Shown: piece after piece, positions 1 through 11,395 of the stretch
Layout of the letters: the number at the start of each line of letters is the position of its first letter
How positions within the stretch are numbered: position 1 is the stretch's first letter
Assembly (NCBI RefSeq): GCF_004664715.2
Contig: NC_051074.1
Location: 22,236,058 to 22,300,057 of the forward strand
Length of the DNA stretch: 64,000 nucleotides
Origin: Peromyscus leucopus
Lineage: Eukaryota; Chordata; Mammalia; Rodentia; Cricetidae
Reading direction: 5' to 3'
Translations under genes and position numbers: made by a program
The notes under the pieces: model-generated
The model's database searches: none
Told to the model about the DNA's origin: nothing
What the model saw: the letters and a program-made list of their open reading frames with translations, nothing else

Positions 1-984
1 CAGAGAGAACCCGTCTCTTAAGAACTGAAGAGAAGAGGGGAAAAAGGAGGAAGTTTGTCTGAATTAAATACTCTAAGTCTAAGTTATAGCTCTTTGATAA
101 ACAGGCGGCTAATGACCGTCCTTTCCAATTAAACATAAGACACCGAGTTTGTGAGTTCTTGATTGGATGTCCTTGGTTTGGTTTACTTGGGAAAACCAGG
201 GAACTAAAAACTAAATCCCACCTCATACATTTAAGTGCCACCCGCCACTTCAGGACGTCAGAGCCCTGGCTCACACAAATGCAGAAAGTTCACTCACTGT
301 TCCACCACTCAGCAAGTACGGCAGGCCCCAGCTCACATTCTACACGCAAGACCACTTCTCAGTCACATGCCTTCAACTCTCTGTCAAAGGACAGCCATGG
401 AGGCGGACCAGAACACAACAGCAAACTTACTGGGAACATTTATAAACTGTTGTGTGGTTTTCAAGTGTGTAAATTTCACAGATGACAATGTCGTGTCTCC
501 AAGACACTTCTGAATCCACTAACCAGAAAAACTGTTGTGCATGGGAAGAATCTGAGCTACTGTGTGTATATGTTTATGTTTAACAAGTGAATTCAATCAC
601 CAACAGCATATTGATTAACTGAAGTGCATAGCACAATTTATGAAGAAGTTACTGTATCAAATGTAGTTGGTTTTGACAGATGGTAAGGTCTATCACCATT
701 TATTCCTTTTTTAATTTTCTGACGCGAACACCAATATTTACTTGTGACAAAAGGCATCAAGAGTAGAATTCGGTTAACGTTTGAAAACCTTGGCAGACAG
801 AAAACTTTTCAGTTCTACAGTCCCTGCGGCTATGTAACAATGTTTGCCTGGTCCTCGTGGAGATGGATGCTCATGAACATGTAAAACTCTACATCAAAAG
901 TACCGTCCAGGACATAAGTGTGAACAGCTGGGTAAGAAAAGGTACTGCAACAGTCCTCTCAGAGACACACAGCTTCAGAAGGAC

Positions 985-1155
985 ACAGGGATGGCTCAGG
1001 GTTAAGAGACTGACTGGTTGCTCTTCAGTAGACCAGGGTTTGACCCCCAGCAACCACGTGGTGGCTCACAACCACTAGTCTAGGGCCCAACACCCTCTTC
1101 TGGTCTCTGTGAGTACTACTGATACACAATGCACATACACTTGCAGCAAATTACC
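985..1155 (+). repeat. B2-family SINE
   Basis: The tRNA-derived head (ggatggctcagggttaagag) and the downstream block ending in ccacgtggtggctcacaacc are diagnostic of B2. Diverged copy. Confidence 0.85.
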
Positions 1156-1907
1156 CATCAACATAAGAAAGAAATACACATTTTCAAATAGTATGTTCTG
1201 AAGAATGGTACGTTTTATGAGAGACTTATTTTTACCTTTAGATCTTTAACTTTTGGATCAAATGAAATGTAAGTGGAAAAATAACCATAATAATTTTGAT
1301 CTAGTCTTGGGGCAGTCAGTCATCCCATTTACATGAAGAAATCGCAGTGAACCATGCAATCAACACTTCTCCATGATCCCAAATCAAGTAAAGGCTCAGC
1401 TGTGATGGCTCAGCTCCTGTACCACATTCTAATAACATTAGAATCATGTGATGATTCAGCCTGTGTTACATGACCACTAAGGACATTAAAATCAGGGCTT
1501 TACGGCCTCTTTGCAGATTGAAAATTTACTTTCTCTGGAAGCAAAGTGGCACTTTTTGGCATTAGCAGATATTGGATCCGATAAAAAATTAAGCCTTAAT
1601 GTTTCTATGCACATTTGGGTCCAAGCCATCAGTGTAATACTCTATGATCCCAGGACAGTATTCATTACCACAGAATGCACTCCAAAATGGCTTCGGGGTG
1701 AAGATGAGCAATGAGAACAAGCAAGCCTTGTTATCACAATCACCCAAGAACCCTGTGTGGGGTGGCAGGAAGCCAGGACAGCTTCTGCCATGAACACACA
1801 ACTTCCATGTCAACATTTCTTGTGCTATGGATGGACATGGTTCTTCTAAATGGTTTTTATGCACACACATAAATCCAGTCATGACAGTCACCACTACTTA
1901 TCATTTC

Positions 1908-2108
1908 TTTTTTAATATTTGATATATTTTATGTGTATGTGTGTTTAGTCTGCGTATATGTCGATATACCACATCGACATGCCACATGCACCACATGCAT
2001 AGTTAACACATAGTTGTGAACCACCATGTGGGTCCTGGGAATTGAACCTGGGTCCTCTGGAAAGAGCAGGTAGTGCTCTTAAAACCACCAAGTCATCTCT
2101 CCAGCCCC
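1908..2108 (-). repeat. B2/B3-family SINE
   Basis: The reverse complement of the B2 head ends at 2108 (catctctccagcccc), preceded by gggaattgaacctgggtcct. The far end is an AT-rich and TG-rich tail. Confidence 0.85.
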
Positions 2109-2381
2109 TACTTACCATTTCTTATGGGCCAGGATGTGTGGTAACCTATTCAACCTATATGACCTTTTATTTACTATCAATCTTGATGCGTTTTATACAG
2201 GAAGAACTAAAGCCTAGGACAAACAGGTATGCAAGGTCCCACTCTCTAGACTATAACTTAGGCTCATCTTCACCACTAACAGACAACCTAAGCCAGAAAC
2301 ATTTAAAACATCATATTACAACGTGCCCAGGTGTTTTCTTTTCATTTTGTTGGGAAGTCATCCTACTCTGAGAAACTGTCG

Positions 2382-2762
2382 TGATGGGTGATATCACTCT
2401 ATATGCTGTGAATGTGTTGCTCTGATTGGTTGATAAATAAAAGTGCTGATTGGCCAGTAGCCAGGCAGGAAGTATAGTATAGGTGGGATGAGCAGAGAGG
2501 AGAATTCTGGAAAAGGAAGGCTGAGTCAGGAGTAACCAGCCTACACAGAGGAAGCAAGATGTGAAGGCAGAACTGAGAAAAGGTACCAAGCCACGTGGCT
2601 AAACTAAATAAGAATTAGGGGTTAGTTTAAATGTAAGAACTAGTCAGTGGTAGGCCTGAGCTAATGGTCAAACAGTTTTAAATCGATATAAGCCTCTGTG
2701 CATTTAATTAAGTTCAAGTGGTTGCAGGACCGGTTGGGAAACAGGAAAAACTTCCAGCTACA
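2382..2762 (+). mobile_element. Solo LTR, ERV2-type (381 bp) with 6-bp target duplication
   Basis: Seen: the element starts TGATGGG and ends GCTACA, with CTGTCG directly before (2376-2381) and directly after (2763-2768). A 6-bp duplication and TG...CA ends are typical of class II (ERVK-like) retroviruses. It shares attggttgataaataaa, ggccagtagccaggcaggaa and the region around atataagcctctgtg with the LTRs at 20312 and 23197, but is more diverged. No internal retroviral genes remain. Confidence 0.85.
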
Positions 2763-2924
2763 CTGTCGTCTCCCTCAGTAAGGGAAATAATAACAGTTGA
2801 GCCACCAAAAAAGTCCCCTTTCTCATGTCTTTTCTGATGCCTCCTGCTGAGATAGGTTTCAGGGTAAAAAGATGATCCAAAGTAAAAGGTAAAAGGCAAA
2901 TGTATCAATCCTAGGAAGGTTCTC

Positions 2925-2975
2925 TGTGAGTTCAAGGCCAGCCAAGGCTACATAGTGAAGACCCTGATCCATAAA
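2925..2975 (+). repeat. B1 SINE fragment
   Basis: A short match to the B1 middle (gagttcaaggccagccaagg, ctacatagtgaagaccctg). Confidence 0.6.
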
Positions 2976-4204
2976 GATCAGGTCAGCCATTTGGACACAA
3001 GAGCTTTCTGAACTTTCAAGTCAGAGTCTAGCTATGCAGCTTATGTTTTTGGTTTATACATTTTAGTACAGGTAAGTTTTAACCCAAACAAAACAAAACA
3101 AAAATACCATTTCCCAAATCTCTTCAAACTGGATGGTCGGCAATAGTGACTTTACTATTTCCTATTCTTAGAGCATTTAAGGGCATCCCAGTCCTTCACA
3201 GGCTGTCTCTCTGGGGTGGGACACTTTTAAAAATCCAAAACTGAGATCTGTGCTCACGGTCATACTTTATGACAGGTTCAAGGTTGGCCTTTAGTCCTCA
3301 GATTGCCTTGCAAGCTTGTGGTACATTCAGAGCAAGTGAAGCAGGAGTATGGATAAGGTCATATACCAAGATATGTGTGATGCAATGCCAGCTACTTTTT
3401 CAGAATCTGAGATTTCGAGATACAACGCATCACATGCAATTGTAAGTAGGCGAAGAGTGAAGTCACCATGAGCTCTGCCTGGCTTAACCTCTGAGCCAAT
3501 CATTCCTTTGGTAACGGCTTCATCTAAAGGTGAATGGGATATATTGATCTGCCACTGTGGAGTGACCACAAAAAGCCAATCACAAAACAGAGGTGATGGT
3601 CTTTGTCTCTTATTTAGTTCAGCTACTCACAAGACAGGGGAGCTGCCTGATTGCCTGGCTCATGCATGGCCAGTTTCATTCAACAAAGGCGAGAGGGGAG
3701 CTTTTGTGGTATTCAATAAAAGCAAAAAACCAATCCCAGGCAGTCCCCAACCTATTGGCAGGAAACCCCAAACAAGACCTTAAAAGGAAGGATCTGCATA
3801 TCAGCAACATTTTCCTAAGCCATTTATTTGTTACTCTGGTTCATTGTTATGCTGAGATTAACTTCAACATTCTTCTCTGAAATCATTATCTTTCTGTAGA
3901 TAAAAGAATGGGCCTGAAGACTGCCCTTCAAAGTATAATCTATGGTGGGAGTTTTCGGGAATGGTACTTACTTTCATGCGAAGTCATTTGCCTCTGGCTG
4001 AAATGTACCAGCGCTCATGGCAGGAGGGCTCTGTGCCTATCCAAGAGTCCCCCAAGAATGAAATCAGGTGGGTGAGGGCCTCTTAAGGAGGTACATGTTT
4101 AGTAGGTTAGACACGGAGTTACCAGCTCACAAGATGAAAAACCAGGGCAGGTTTAATCAAAGTCAGGGATCATTGTGGCAACAGAACCACTGTTGAAAGA
4201 GCCT

Positions 4205-4288
4205 TAGGACACGGACACACGGACGGACACACACATACACACACACACACACACAGGCGCACACGCACGCATGCACACACACACACTC
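4205..4288. repeat. Imperfect CA microsatellite
   Basis: Alternating CA dinucleotides interrupted by cggacgg and gcgcacacgcacgcatg. Confidence 0.9.
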
Positions 4289-4639
4289 CTCCTTGTGGAA
4301 GGGATGCTATAAACAACTTAGTGTGGTGAATTCTGGGAGGGAGGATGTGGGGCTGAGAGAATCCTTTTATGAAGTACTTTGAGCACCTCTGAATTTTTAC
4401 CTGTGTGTGTGCGGTTTCCAGAGACAACAGCCGCAAAGACGCCACAAAGACACTGTGTGTGATCATGTGCTCTGGTCTGGATTGCTCCTGTCTGGATTGC
4501 TCCAGTCTGGTTTGCTCTGGTCTGGCTCCTAGCTAAGCTACAGAAGCTGCAAGCTCTAAAGAATAAACCAGGCCCTAGTGCACAAAGCTAAAATGTAAAC
4601 ACTATCTAGCTCAAGAGGGAACTTTTTAAAGATTTAATT

Positions 4640-4815
4640 TTTTGGGGACTGAACCCAAAGCTTTGTGCCTTTGAGGCAAGTGCCCTACTACTGAACTACA
4701 TCTACATCCTCAGTCATTGAGGTCGGTTTTTTGTTTTCTAGACAAGGTTTGTTATGTACTGCAAGTTGGCTTCTAACTTGAAATCCCCTGCCTCAGCCTC
4801 CTGATGAGATAGTGG
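4640..4815 (-). repeat. B4 SINE (B1-ID composite)
   Basis: The plus strand shows reverse ID sequence (ggggactgaacccaaagctt, aggcaagtgccctactactg) followed by reverse B1-like sequence (acaaggtttgttatgtactg, ctgcctcagcctcctgatga). The pairing is characteristic of rodent B4. Confidence 0.7.
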
Positions 4816-7643
4816 TAGTTCATAGTTCTGACATGCTAATCTCATCTATTAGAAGTGCTCTTTCTGCAAGTTTCTTCATGTTGGGAAGGCGGGGGGATAT
4901 ATAGGCAGCATGGACAGCTAGAAAGCAACAAGACTTCAAGTACTCGATTTAGTCAAAGCTGCTGGTGGGGGGAAGGCTAGCTTTGGGGCAGCCTCTTCAG
5001 GCTTCGCCACTGCAGCTGGACTGGGACGAAGGACCTAGCAGCAGGGTGAATGAAGCTTAGAGATTAATGTGAAACCACATTTCTTAAGCTATTGCTGTGA
5101 ATCGAATCTTATGCTAGGCTCCCCACAGTCACTATGTATAAACTGTGTCATATCTCTGGGCATCAGAGTAACGTTCCTTTAATTAATTATTCTAATGCCA
5201 GGAAAACAAGCTGTTTTCTCCAGAGTCATCCAAGCCACCCCGTGACCACAAGGAGTTGCAATTCCGGCAACATGAATCACCTGTGTCTCAGACCTCGGTT
5301 TCAGGGATTACTAAAAAGAGTACGAAATGCACAAACCGCCTTAGGAATGCTGGCCTCAAATGGCCACGGGGCAGCCTACACCCCGAAGCTCGATGTGAAT
5401 GGTACAGCTGGTTCTCCCCGGCTCTCAGCCTGACAGAGCAGCGAGGAAAATAAAAGCGCATACTGTGCTTGAGAAGAAGGTCACTGCCATGGGATTGTGT
5501 AACTAAAGACTGGGAGGCAGGGATCATTGGCACAACCAAAATGTTTGCCAACCTGATGATTTTGCTTCTGACCTGTACTCAGTGTGAGTCGGTACATTCG
5601 ATATTTTTTAACTTCTCTGGATGTGATAAACGTTGCCATCTACAGCGTCCCACTGTGAGAATGTGCAGCAAGATACAAATCCATGGTGGGGCTGGAGAAA
5701 TTTTGTTTACTTTTTTGTTACTTGCTCATTCATCCATGGGAAAGCTGATTGGCGGTGTTTCCATGCTACTTCTCACTCCCGAGGTTCTCAGGGCTTGGAG
5801 GGGGCCATGGTTCTACACAGAGGCTCTTTAAAACACGTGTAGTGACTCTTGCATCCAGGCTGCCCAGCTAATAACCGTACCACTCCCGGAGAGGCAAACC
5901 TTCTAATGGAGAACGTTCGTTCACTCTCAGCGAACCAGCTGTCGTTACTAGGGCTCATTAATCTCTGTCCTCTTCCGAATGGCACTGTGCCAACATTTGC
6001 TTTTTGCTACTGCGGGCTGGCAGATTCAGTGAGATGCAGACCTGATTCTGACATGCGCACTCCCTCCGTCAGCCCATCCTCCAGCACACTGTCTGCAGAA
6101 GAAACTCACATGTCTGCCCTACTTTTAAGAGTAACACGGCAAGCAAGGGAGATAAACATTCAAACACTCTGATGGTGGTTCCGGCTGAGTGACTTTACAT
6201 TATTTTTTCGCCCCCAGGGTAACATTTTCCATGACTATTTGGAAACCAGATGTGTTGCATCTCTTCCCTTTCCAAAGCATTTGATGCACTCTTGGGAAAT
6301 GCCCACCGCATGGTCTTGGTTGTGGCAGGTTTTCTGTCTATTGATTGGAGTCAATCACAGACACTACCGCAGAGGTCCGACAATACCTCTTTTCAAAACA
6401 ATAAAATGCCTACATTTAAAAGCTTTATTCATAATTTGTAACGTTCTAGTTTCTAACTAGATCACTGCTGGAAAACTTATTCCATGACCTCAGATCTCCC
6501 CAGGGATTCTGGCACACTGACGCACTTCCTGATGACTCCGAGGAGAGGCTCCTTTGAAAGTTATTATCTTCATCTGAGTCACATTGTTCAGGGAAAATGA
6601 AGGTGGGTGGGGTATAGACAACTGTTCTGACTTGTATATGAAGAGAAAGTAATATCCCCCCAGCCTGCCCTCGAAAAGGCACCACTTTCTCATTGGAATC
6701 CGCACTGAGGGCCTGGTGACAGCCATCTCCCACTTGACACACACCACTTTGGACAGGTGAGAAGCAGCAGCTGCTGAACACACAGCAGGAGTAATCCAGA
6801 ATAGCTGTGGCTGGAAGGCTGGGCCGTGCCCGGTGCCAAAACCCGCACCCTTACACAGCAAGCAGGCAGCCGGGTGGGACTCCAGGCTTTCTGCACGAGC
6901 TCTCTGAGAAGCCGCGTAAGCTCAGAAAGAACTCCGAGAGCCACCTCAGGATCTCAAGTCTCCAAATCACATAGAGTCGCCACTTTGTTAGAGGAATGCA
7001 AAAATAAATAAATAAAAATAATGAAGTTTATGTTATCAATAGTGGGTTTGGTGTGGGGGGGTTGGTCTTCAGGTTTGTCAGCAAGACTCACTGTCAGCAA
7101 CATTTAGTAACATTTAAACCCCACTCTTTACACATGCTATGATTTTTTTTTTCAAAGTGTCACCATGTATTTTCATTTGGGTGTGTGTTTTAAGTGGCCC
7201 AAGAGAAACACGAAATACTTCGTGCATGATGGGAATTTAAACAAGTACTTCTTTATTTTTCCCTATCAACTAGGTTACCAATTCAGTGCTGTTGGCAAAG
7301 ACTATTCAGTTAAATACTAACCAAGAAGGTTGCTTCCTGCTATGACAAAAGTGAGTATTCTCTCTTCTTAGAAGTCTGTCTAATGAATATCTTCCTTCTG
7401 AGACCAGTTTTCCAGATCCAAGGACGCACATACTCAATAGATTTGATCTTACAGTGGTCCTAAGTTATGGGTTAATCAAATGAATCGATGAGCTGACACT
7501 GGAGTGAACGGATGAGCAGCCTGACAGCTAGTAAGATTCTAGCCACCCCAACTCTATCCCCCAATACCGACAGGTGGTCACGTCAGCGGAGGACTTTGCT
7601 GCAGCCAGGAACATCAACAATTTGGAATAAGATGACAGATACA

Positions 7644-7947
7644 TGTAGTGGGTAGCTGTTCTGTCTATGACCTTGAAGCACCACCCTAGAGATATAGCAG
7701 GTAACCGTCCTACCTACCTATGACCTTGAGGTACATGCCCCTGGGGCGTGGCCTCTCCGAGACTCTTAAGACCTAAGAAGCACGTAGGCAGCTCCCTCTT
7801 CAATCCCTCGCGAGACTTGGATGTGAGAGACTTGGATGCAAGACTGATCCAGGTGGCCGGAACAGCGTTCCAGAATCCGTGTCAAGTGAGTTCTTCCCCT
7901 TAATAAATTCTTTGCCTTTAAACAGACTCCGTGGATTTCTCCTTATA
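7644..7947 (+). mobile_element. Probable solo LTR of an ERV (304 bp)
   Basis: Seen: it starts TGTAGTGGGTAGCTG, contains a GC-rich middle (cccctggggcgtggcctctc) and an AATAAA (7901-7906), and ends ttctccttata. Flanks are GATACA (7638-7643) and GAAACA (7948-7953), a 5/6 match to a target duplication. The layout (promoter-like middle, polyadenylation signal near the 3' end, TG start) fits a retroviral LTR and resembles a rodent LTR family I remember but cannot name. It lies 63 bp beyond the donor of the Mtcl1 exon at 8011, in antisense orientation. Confidence 0.65.
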
Positions 7948-8010
7948 GAAACAGGGCCTAGAAGTCTCCTCCAGCTGTATAGAATGCTGGGCTTAGAGCT
8001 AGGCACCCAC

Positions 8011-8208
8011 CTGCCTGTTGAGTGGTCCCCCATCTGCAGTCTGCAGCCGTGATCCATGTTCACCGATGTATACCGGGGAGTGTGGGGCATGCTCTCCCAT
8101 GGGAAGGCCGCAGCCTCGGTCAGCATCCTCTTGGTCTGTTCCATCTGTCTGGTGACCCCCCTGGACGCCGAGCTCCGCAAACCCAGGCACATTGTCTGGC
8201 TGTTCACT
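8011..8208 (-). CDS. Mtcl1: Mtcl1 internal exon (66 codons), acidic linker
   Basis: Seen: acceptor tgctgctttcag precedes AGT GAA CAG, and donor CAG|GTGGGT closes 198 bp, phase 0 at both ends. The product begins [20 protein letters not shown], continues [20 protein letters not shown] and ends [16 protein letters not shown]. It corresponds to the polar, probably disordered segment after the conserved block of the previous exon. It diverges more from the human sequence I remember than the neighbouring exons, including a PDNVPGF stretch where I expect PETLSRL. The next exon of the gene (starting with a valine- and glutamine-rich coiled coil) is not in 1-8010, so it lies beyond the left edge. Confidence 0.9.
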
Positions 8209-8885
8209 CTGAAAGCAGCATACAAGATCATAACTTGGCTCATATTCTTTTGTTCTACAGACTGACTTTTCCCCTGCAATCGAGTCTCATTATGAGAGTA
8301 GCCAAGACGAGCCTTTGTGTGAGACCAAACTCCTCCTCACACTGGAACTGTGTGTGTGGCCTGTCGGGTAACTGCTCACCTTGCAGGTGATCTGGTCCTC
8401 AGTCATTTCCCTCAGATGCTAGCTTTACTTAACCACACTTCTTTCCCTTAGGCAGCAAAGGTGCTTGACATGTAAGAAACGATTAATGACAAGCTTTATG
8501 CTTTGTAGATTACGTTTGCTCACAGTGGCAGGAGGAGGAATTCCAGGGTATTGATCAACAAGAAACCTCACAACCGTATCTCGGCCTGGCCGAACAATGT
8601 GTTTCCCTGTCATGGACCCCGGGAACCTGGTTGAATAAACTTTTAAAGATGTTCTTCAATCTGAGGAAAGAGAATTACCATGCGCAGGGTCACTGAAAAG
8701 GGCAGACAAAAGACTTCAGCAGCTCAATGGGCGCCGAGCACTCACAGTGCAGGAGCAGCAGAGTTAGTAGCTTGTGTGACTGCACTGGCTGCCCACGCTG
8801 CGTGTGACCGAACTGTGACAGAAAGCGAGACTGAGGAACAGGACACGCAAAGCCACGGGGCGCTCGGACTTGGTCAGTGCTAAGC

Positions 8886-9005
8886 ACGGCAGCCCACACC
8901 GGCAACCTCAGCAGTCAGGAGGCTGAGGTACAAGAACTTCTGTGTAGAAAGCCAGCCTAGGCCACATACAAAGATGCGGCTTCAAAAAACAAAACAAAAC
9001 AAAAA
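8886..9005 (+). repeat. Old B1-like SINE
   Basis: Degenerate B1 pattern: cagcagtcaggaggctgagg, then gccagcctaggccacat, with an A-rich CAAAA tail. Confidence 0.65.
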
Positions 9006-9012
9006 AACCTAA

Positions 9013-9240
9013 GGGGCAGGAGGGATGGCTCAGGAACTAAGAACCCTGGCTGCTCTTGTACAGAGAGGGACCTGGGTTTAGTTCCCGGCACCGACCCAGC
9101 CCCTCACAACCATCTATTAACTCCAGTTCCAGAGGGATCTGACACTCCCTTCTGGGTTCTGCAGGCCCCAGGCCCCAGGCCCACACATGGTGCACAAGAT
9201 CTACAAGCAGGTAAGACACTGGAACACCAAACAAACAAAA
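9013..9240 (+). repeat. B2-family SINE
   Basis: Head ggggcaggagggatggctca, then gctgctcttgtacagaga and gacctgggtttagttccc, with a CAAACAAAAC tail. Confidence 0.88.
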
Positions 9241-9652
9241 CTAAATAGAAAGCAACAAACCCCGCTCTCTACGTCTTGGAACTGAGACACATGGGTAAAC
9301 ATGGACACATACTGGAGCCCAGGCCAAAGACATGAACTCACTGAGACCCACGTGATGGAAAGAGAGATAGTTCCTTCGAGCTGTCTTCTCACCTCCGTAT
9401 GCATGCTATGACATGTGTAAGCATACACAAAGTGACCCACGCGAGGCTCAGAAGAGATCCTTACAGAGCTGGAGGGACAGGCTCCAGCATGTGGGGACGT
9501 GCAAGGACAGGAAACATTTGTGCACCAGCTTGTATAAACCAGTGAGTTTGAATGAGGTAGTGAAGACCTCGGGATGATGATGACTTTAAGGATTTCTATC
9601 CATCCACGACAAAGGAAGGAGTGAGCAAAACCGCTCCAGGGTGCAATTAAAG

Positions 9653-9770
9653 AAAGACCTACTCGGGAGGCAGAGGCAGGTGGATCTCGGTGAGTTCGAG
9701 ACCAGCCTGGTCTACAGAGCTAGTCCAGGACAGTCTCCAAAGCTACAGAGAAACCCTGTCTCGAAAAATC
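9653..9770 (+). repeat. B1 SINE, 5'-truncated
   Basis: Begins inside B1 (actcgggaggcagaggcagg) and runs to gagaaaccctgtctcgaaaa. The A-rich tail has grown into the adjoining GAAA/GGAA array. Confidence 0.92.
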
Positions 9771-9863
9771 AGAAGAAAAAGAAAGAAAGAAAGGAAGGAA
9801 GGAAGGAAGGAAGGGAGGAAGGAAGGAAGGAAGGAAGGAAGGAAGGAAGGAAGGAAAGAAGGA

Positions 9864-9939
<76 letters not shown>

Positions 9940-9942
9940 AAA
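9771..9942. repeat. GGAA and GAAA microsatellite
   Basis: About 170 bp of pure purine: GGAA units to about 9855, then GAAA units to 9942. It grew from the tail of the B1 element. In the Mtcl1 direction it is a long pyrimidine tract (TTTC, TTCC) about 200 bp past the donor of exon 10143-10373. Long open frames across it on both strands are low-complexity artefacts. Confidence 0.97.
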
Positions 9943-10142
9943 ACCTTAGAGCACTTAGACTTGAGTCCAAGTGTGGCACTCGTGCATGCTGGGATAGGCC
10001 AACTCTGTTTCCATGGCTTGGCTCGACCCCGAAGGATAAATGACAACAAGAGGTCACACTGGGTGGGTGGCAGAGTGGTGTGGGGGGTGTCAGGAACACA
10101 GCAGCCACCAATTCCACGGGCTGCGTGGGTGGGAGGCATTAC

Positions 10143-10373
10143 CTCCTTGAGGTCCTCTCCTCCGTCCTCCATCTGCTTGCCCTGCCGCCAGTGCTTCAGC
10201 AACCACCTGAGCTTGACGTAGAAGAGGAAGATGTTCTGCCTCAGGGACCGCAGCTCCTGCTGCAGCAGGTTCTTCTCGTCGCTCCAGGTTCGCTTGTGGA
10301 GGGTGTTCTGCAAGGCCAGGCTGTGCATCTCCAGCTCTTTCCACCGCAGTGCGTAGAGGTGGTCCTCTTCCAT
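10143..10373 (-). CDS. Mtcl1: Mtcl1 internal exon (77 codons)
   Basis: Seen: a pyrimidine-rich acceptor (…cggttctgttcaag) precedes ATG GAG GAG GAC, and a weaker donor GAG|GTAATG closes 231 bp, phase 0 at both ends. The product begins [20 protein letters not shown], continues [20 protein letters not shown] and ends [22 protein letters not shown]. This is a highly conserved block of the MTCL/SOGA family in my memory, rich in aromatic and charged heptads. The methionine at the exon start is internal to the protein. Reading past the donor gives a long frame that runs through the intron into the antisense of the GAAA microsatellite; that extension is not coding. Confidence 0.94.
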
Positions 10374-11067
10374 CTTGAACAGAACCGAGAAGAGGCAGTG
10401 AAAAAGCAGCTGATGGATCCGATGGGCCGGCCAAACCCAACCAAGGTTCTCGAGAGCAGCCCTACCGTCTGTCCAACCTGGATGGTGCACGGGGGATGTG
10501 AGACACGGGAGTTATACGTTCAGGGTGATTAACGACCTGATGTGCAAAACCTCACGAATTTGGGGATTTAGAAGCAAGTGATATTTCAAAGGAAGGCATT
10601 GAAATCGTCTTCCCTGTCAACCTTCCTCCATGCTGTTTAGATAGCTCCAACTGCCATCAGGAAAATGTTACTTAGACGCATGGCTTGCAATCAACTCAGA
10701 TGCCATTTAAGGAGACCCCATTTCCCCTGTGTGCCTGTGCTTGGCACACAAGGACTCATTACTATGGCAGAGAAGAAAAGAATTAGAAATCCACCTCTTC
10801 CTGAGGCTTCCGGCTTCTCTCAAGCCCCGGTAGAGAATACTGAGACAACAGAAGACCTACTATGCGCTAGAAAATTAGAGCAAATGGGCCAGAAAGAACT
10901 CTTCCTGAGCATGCAGGACTCAACTGTGCATACCAGTAAGCAAATGTGACGACCCATTTCCATACTTTAGACTTAGTGTGCCCATTAAATGTGTTCACCG
11001 CTTAGGGAAATGAAAGCACCACTGAAGAATTACCCATCTCCATCTCTGCATTAAGTTCCTCTGCTTT

Positions 11068-11195
11068 TTCTTTTTTAAGACAGGGTCTCACTATGTCCCT
11101 CAGACTGCCCTCCTGTTCCTGGGTTAAAAGCAAATCTCTTGCCTCACCTTTCAAAGTAGCTGGAACCACAGACATATGCCACCACACCTGGCTAA
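11068..11195 (-). repeat. Old B1/PB1-like SINE
   Basis: The plus strand reads ttaagacagggtctcactat ... caaagtagctggaaccacag ... ccaccacacctggctaa, an old 7SL-derived element with the Alu-like middle. Confidence 0.7.
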
Positions 11196-11197
11196 AT

Positions 11198-11200
<3 letters not shown>

Positions 11201-11243
<43 letters not shown>
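11201..11243. repeat. TG microsatellite
   Basis: About 21 uninterrupted TG units lying between two reverse-oriented B1-type elements. Confidence 0.97.
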
Positions 11244-11245
<2 letters not shown>

Positions 11246-11395
11246 TTTTTTCAAGACAGGGTTTCTCTATGTAGTTTTGGTACCTGTCCTGGAACTCGCT
11301 CTGTAGCCCAGGCTGGCCTCGAACTCACAGAGATCCGCCTGACTCTGCCTCCCAGTGCTGAGAGTAAAGGTGTGCGCCACCACTGCCCAGCTGCT
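11244..11395 (-). repeat. B1 SINE, full length
   Basis: Reverse B1: caagacagggtttctctatg ... ctctgtagcccaggctggcc ... cgccaccactgcccagc. Confidence 0.95.

Larger units (their letters stand above)
1..8010 (-). other. Mtcl1 intron (part), downstream of the 8011-8208 exon
   Basis: No exon-like reading frame with splice sites is visible here. It holds B2-type SINEs, a B4 SINE, a CA repeat and two solo LTRs, listed separately. The unlisted stretches, for example 1-980, 1160-1900, 2980-4200 and 4820-7640, look like unique intronic sequence with no feature I can name. Confidence 0.7.
8209..10142 (-). other. Mtcl1 intron between exons 10143-10373 and 8011-8208
   Basis: A complete intron of 1934 bp. 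It contains a B1-like SINE, a B2 SINE, a B1 SINE and the large GGAA/GAAA microsatellite, listed separately. 8280-8880 shows nothing recognisable. Confidence 0.85.

Noticed and set aside
7800..8279. 159-codon minus-strand frame over exon 8011-8208
   Set aside because: A different frame from the one matching MTCL1; no domain, and it runs through both splice sites.
9720..10490. 256-codon minus-strand frame
   Set aside because: It contains the real Mtcl1 exon 10143-10373, but the parts on both sides are intron, including translated antisense of the GGAA/GAAA array (runs of F, L, S).
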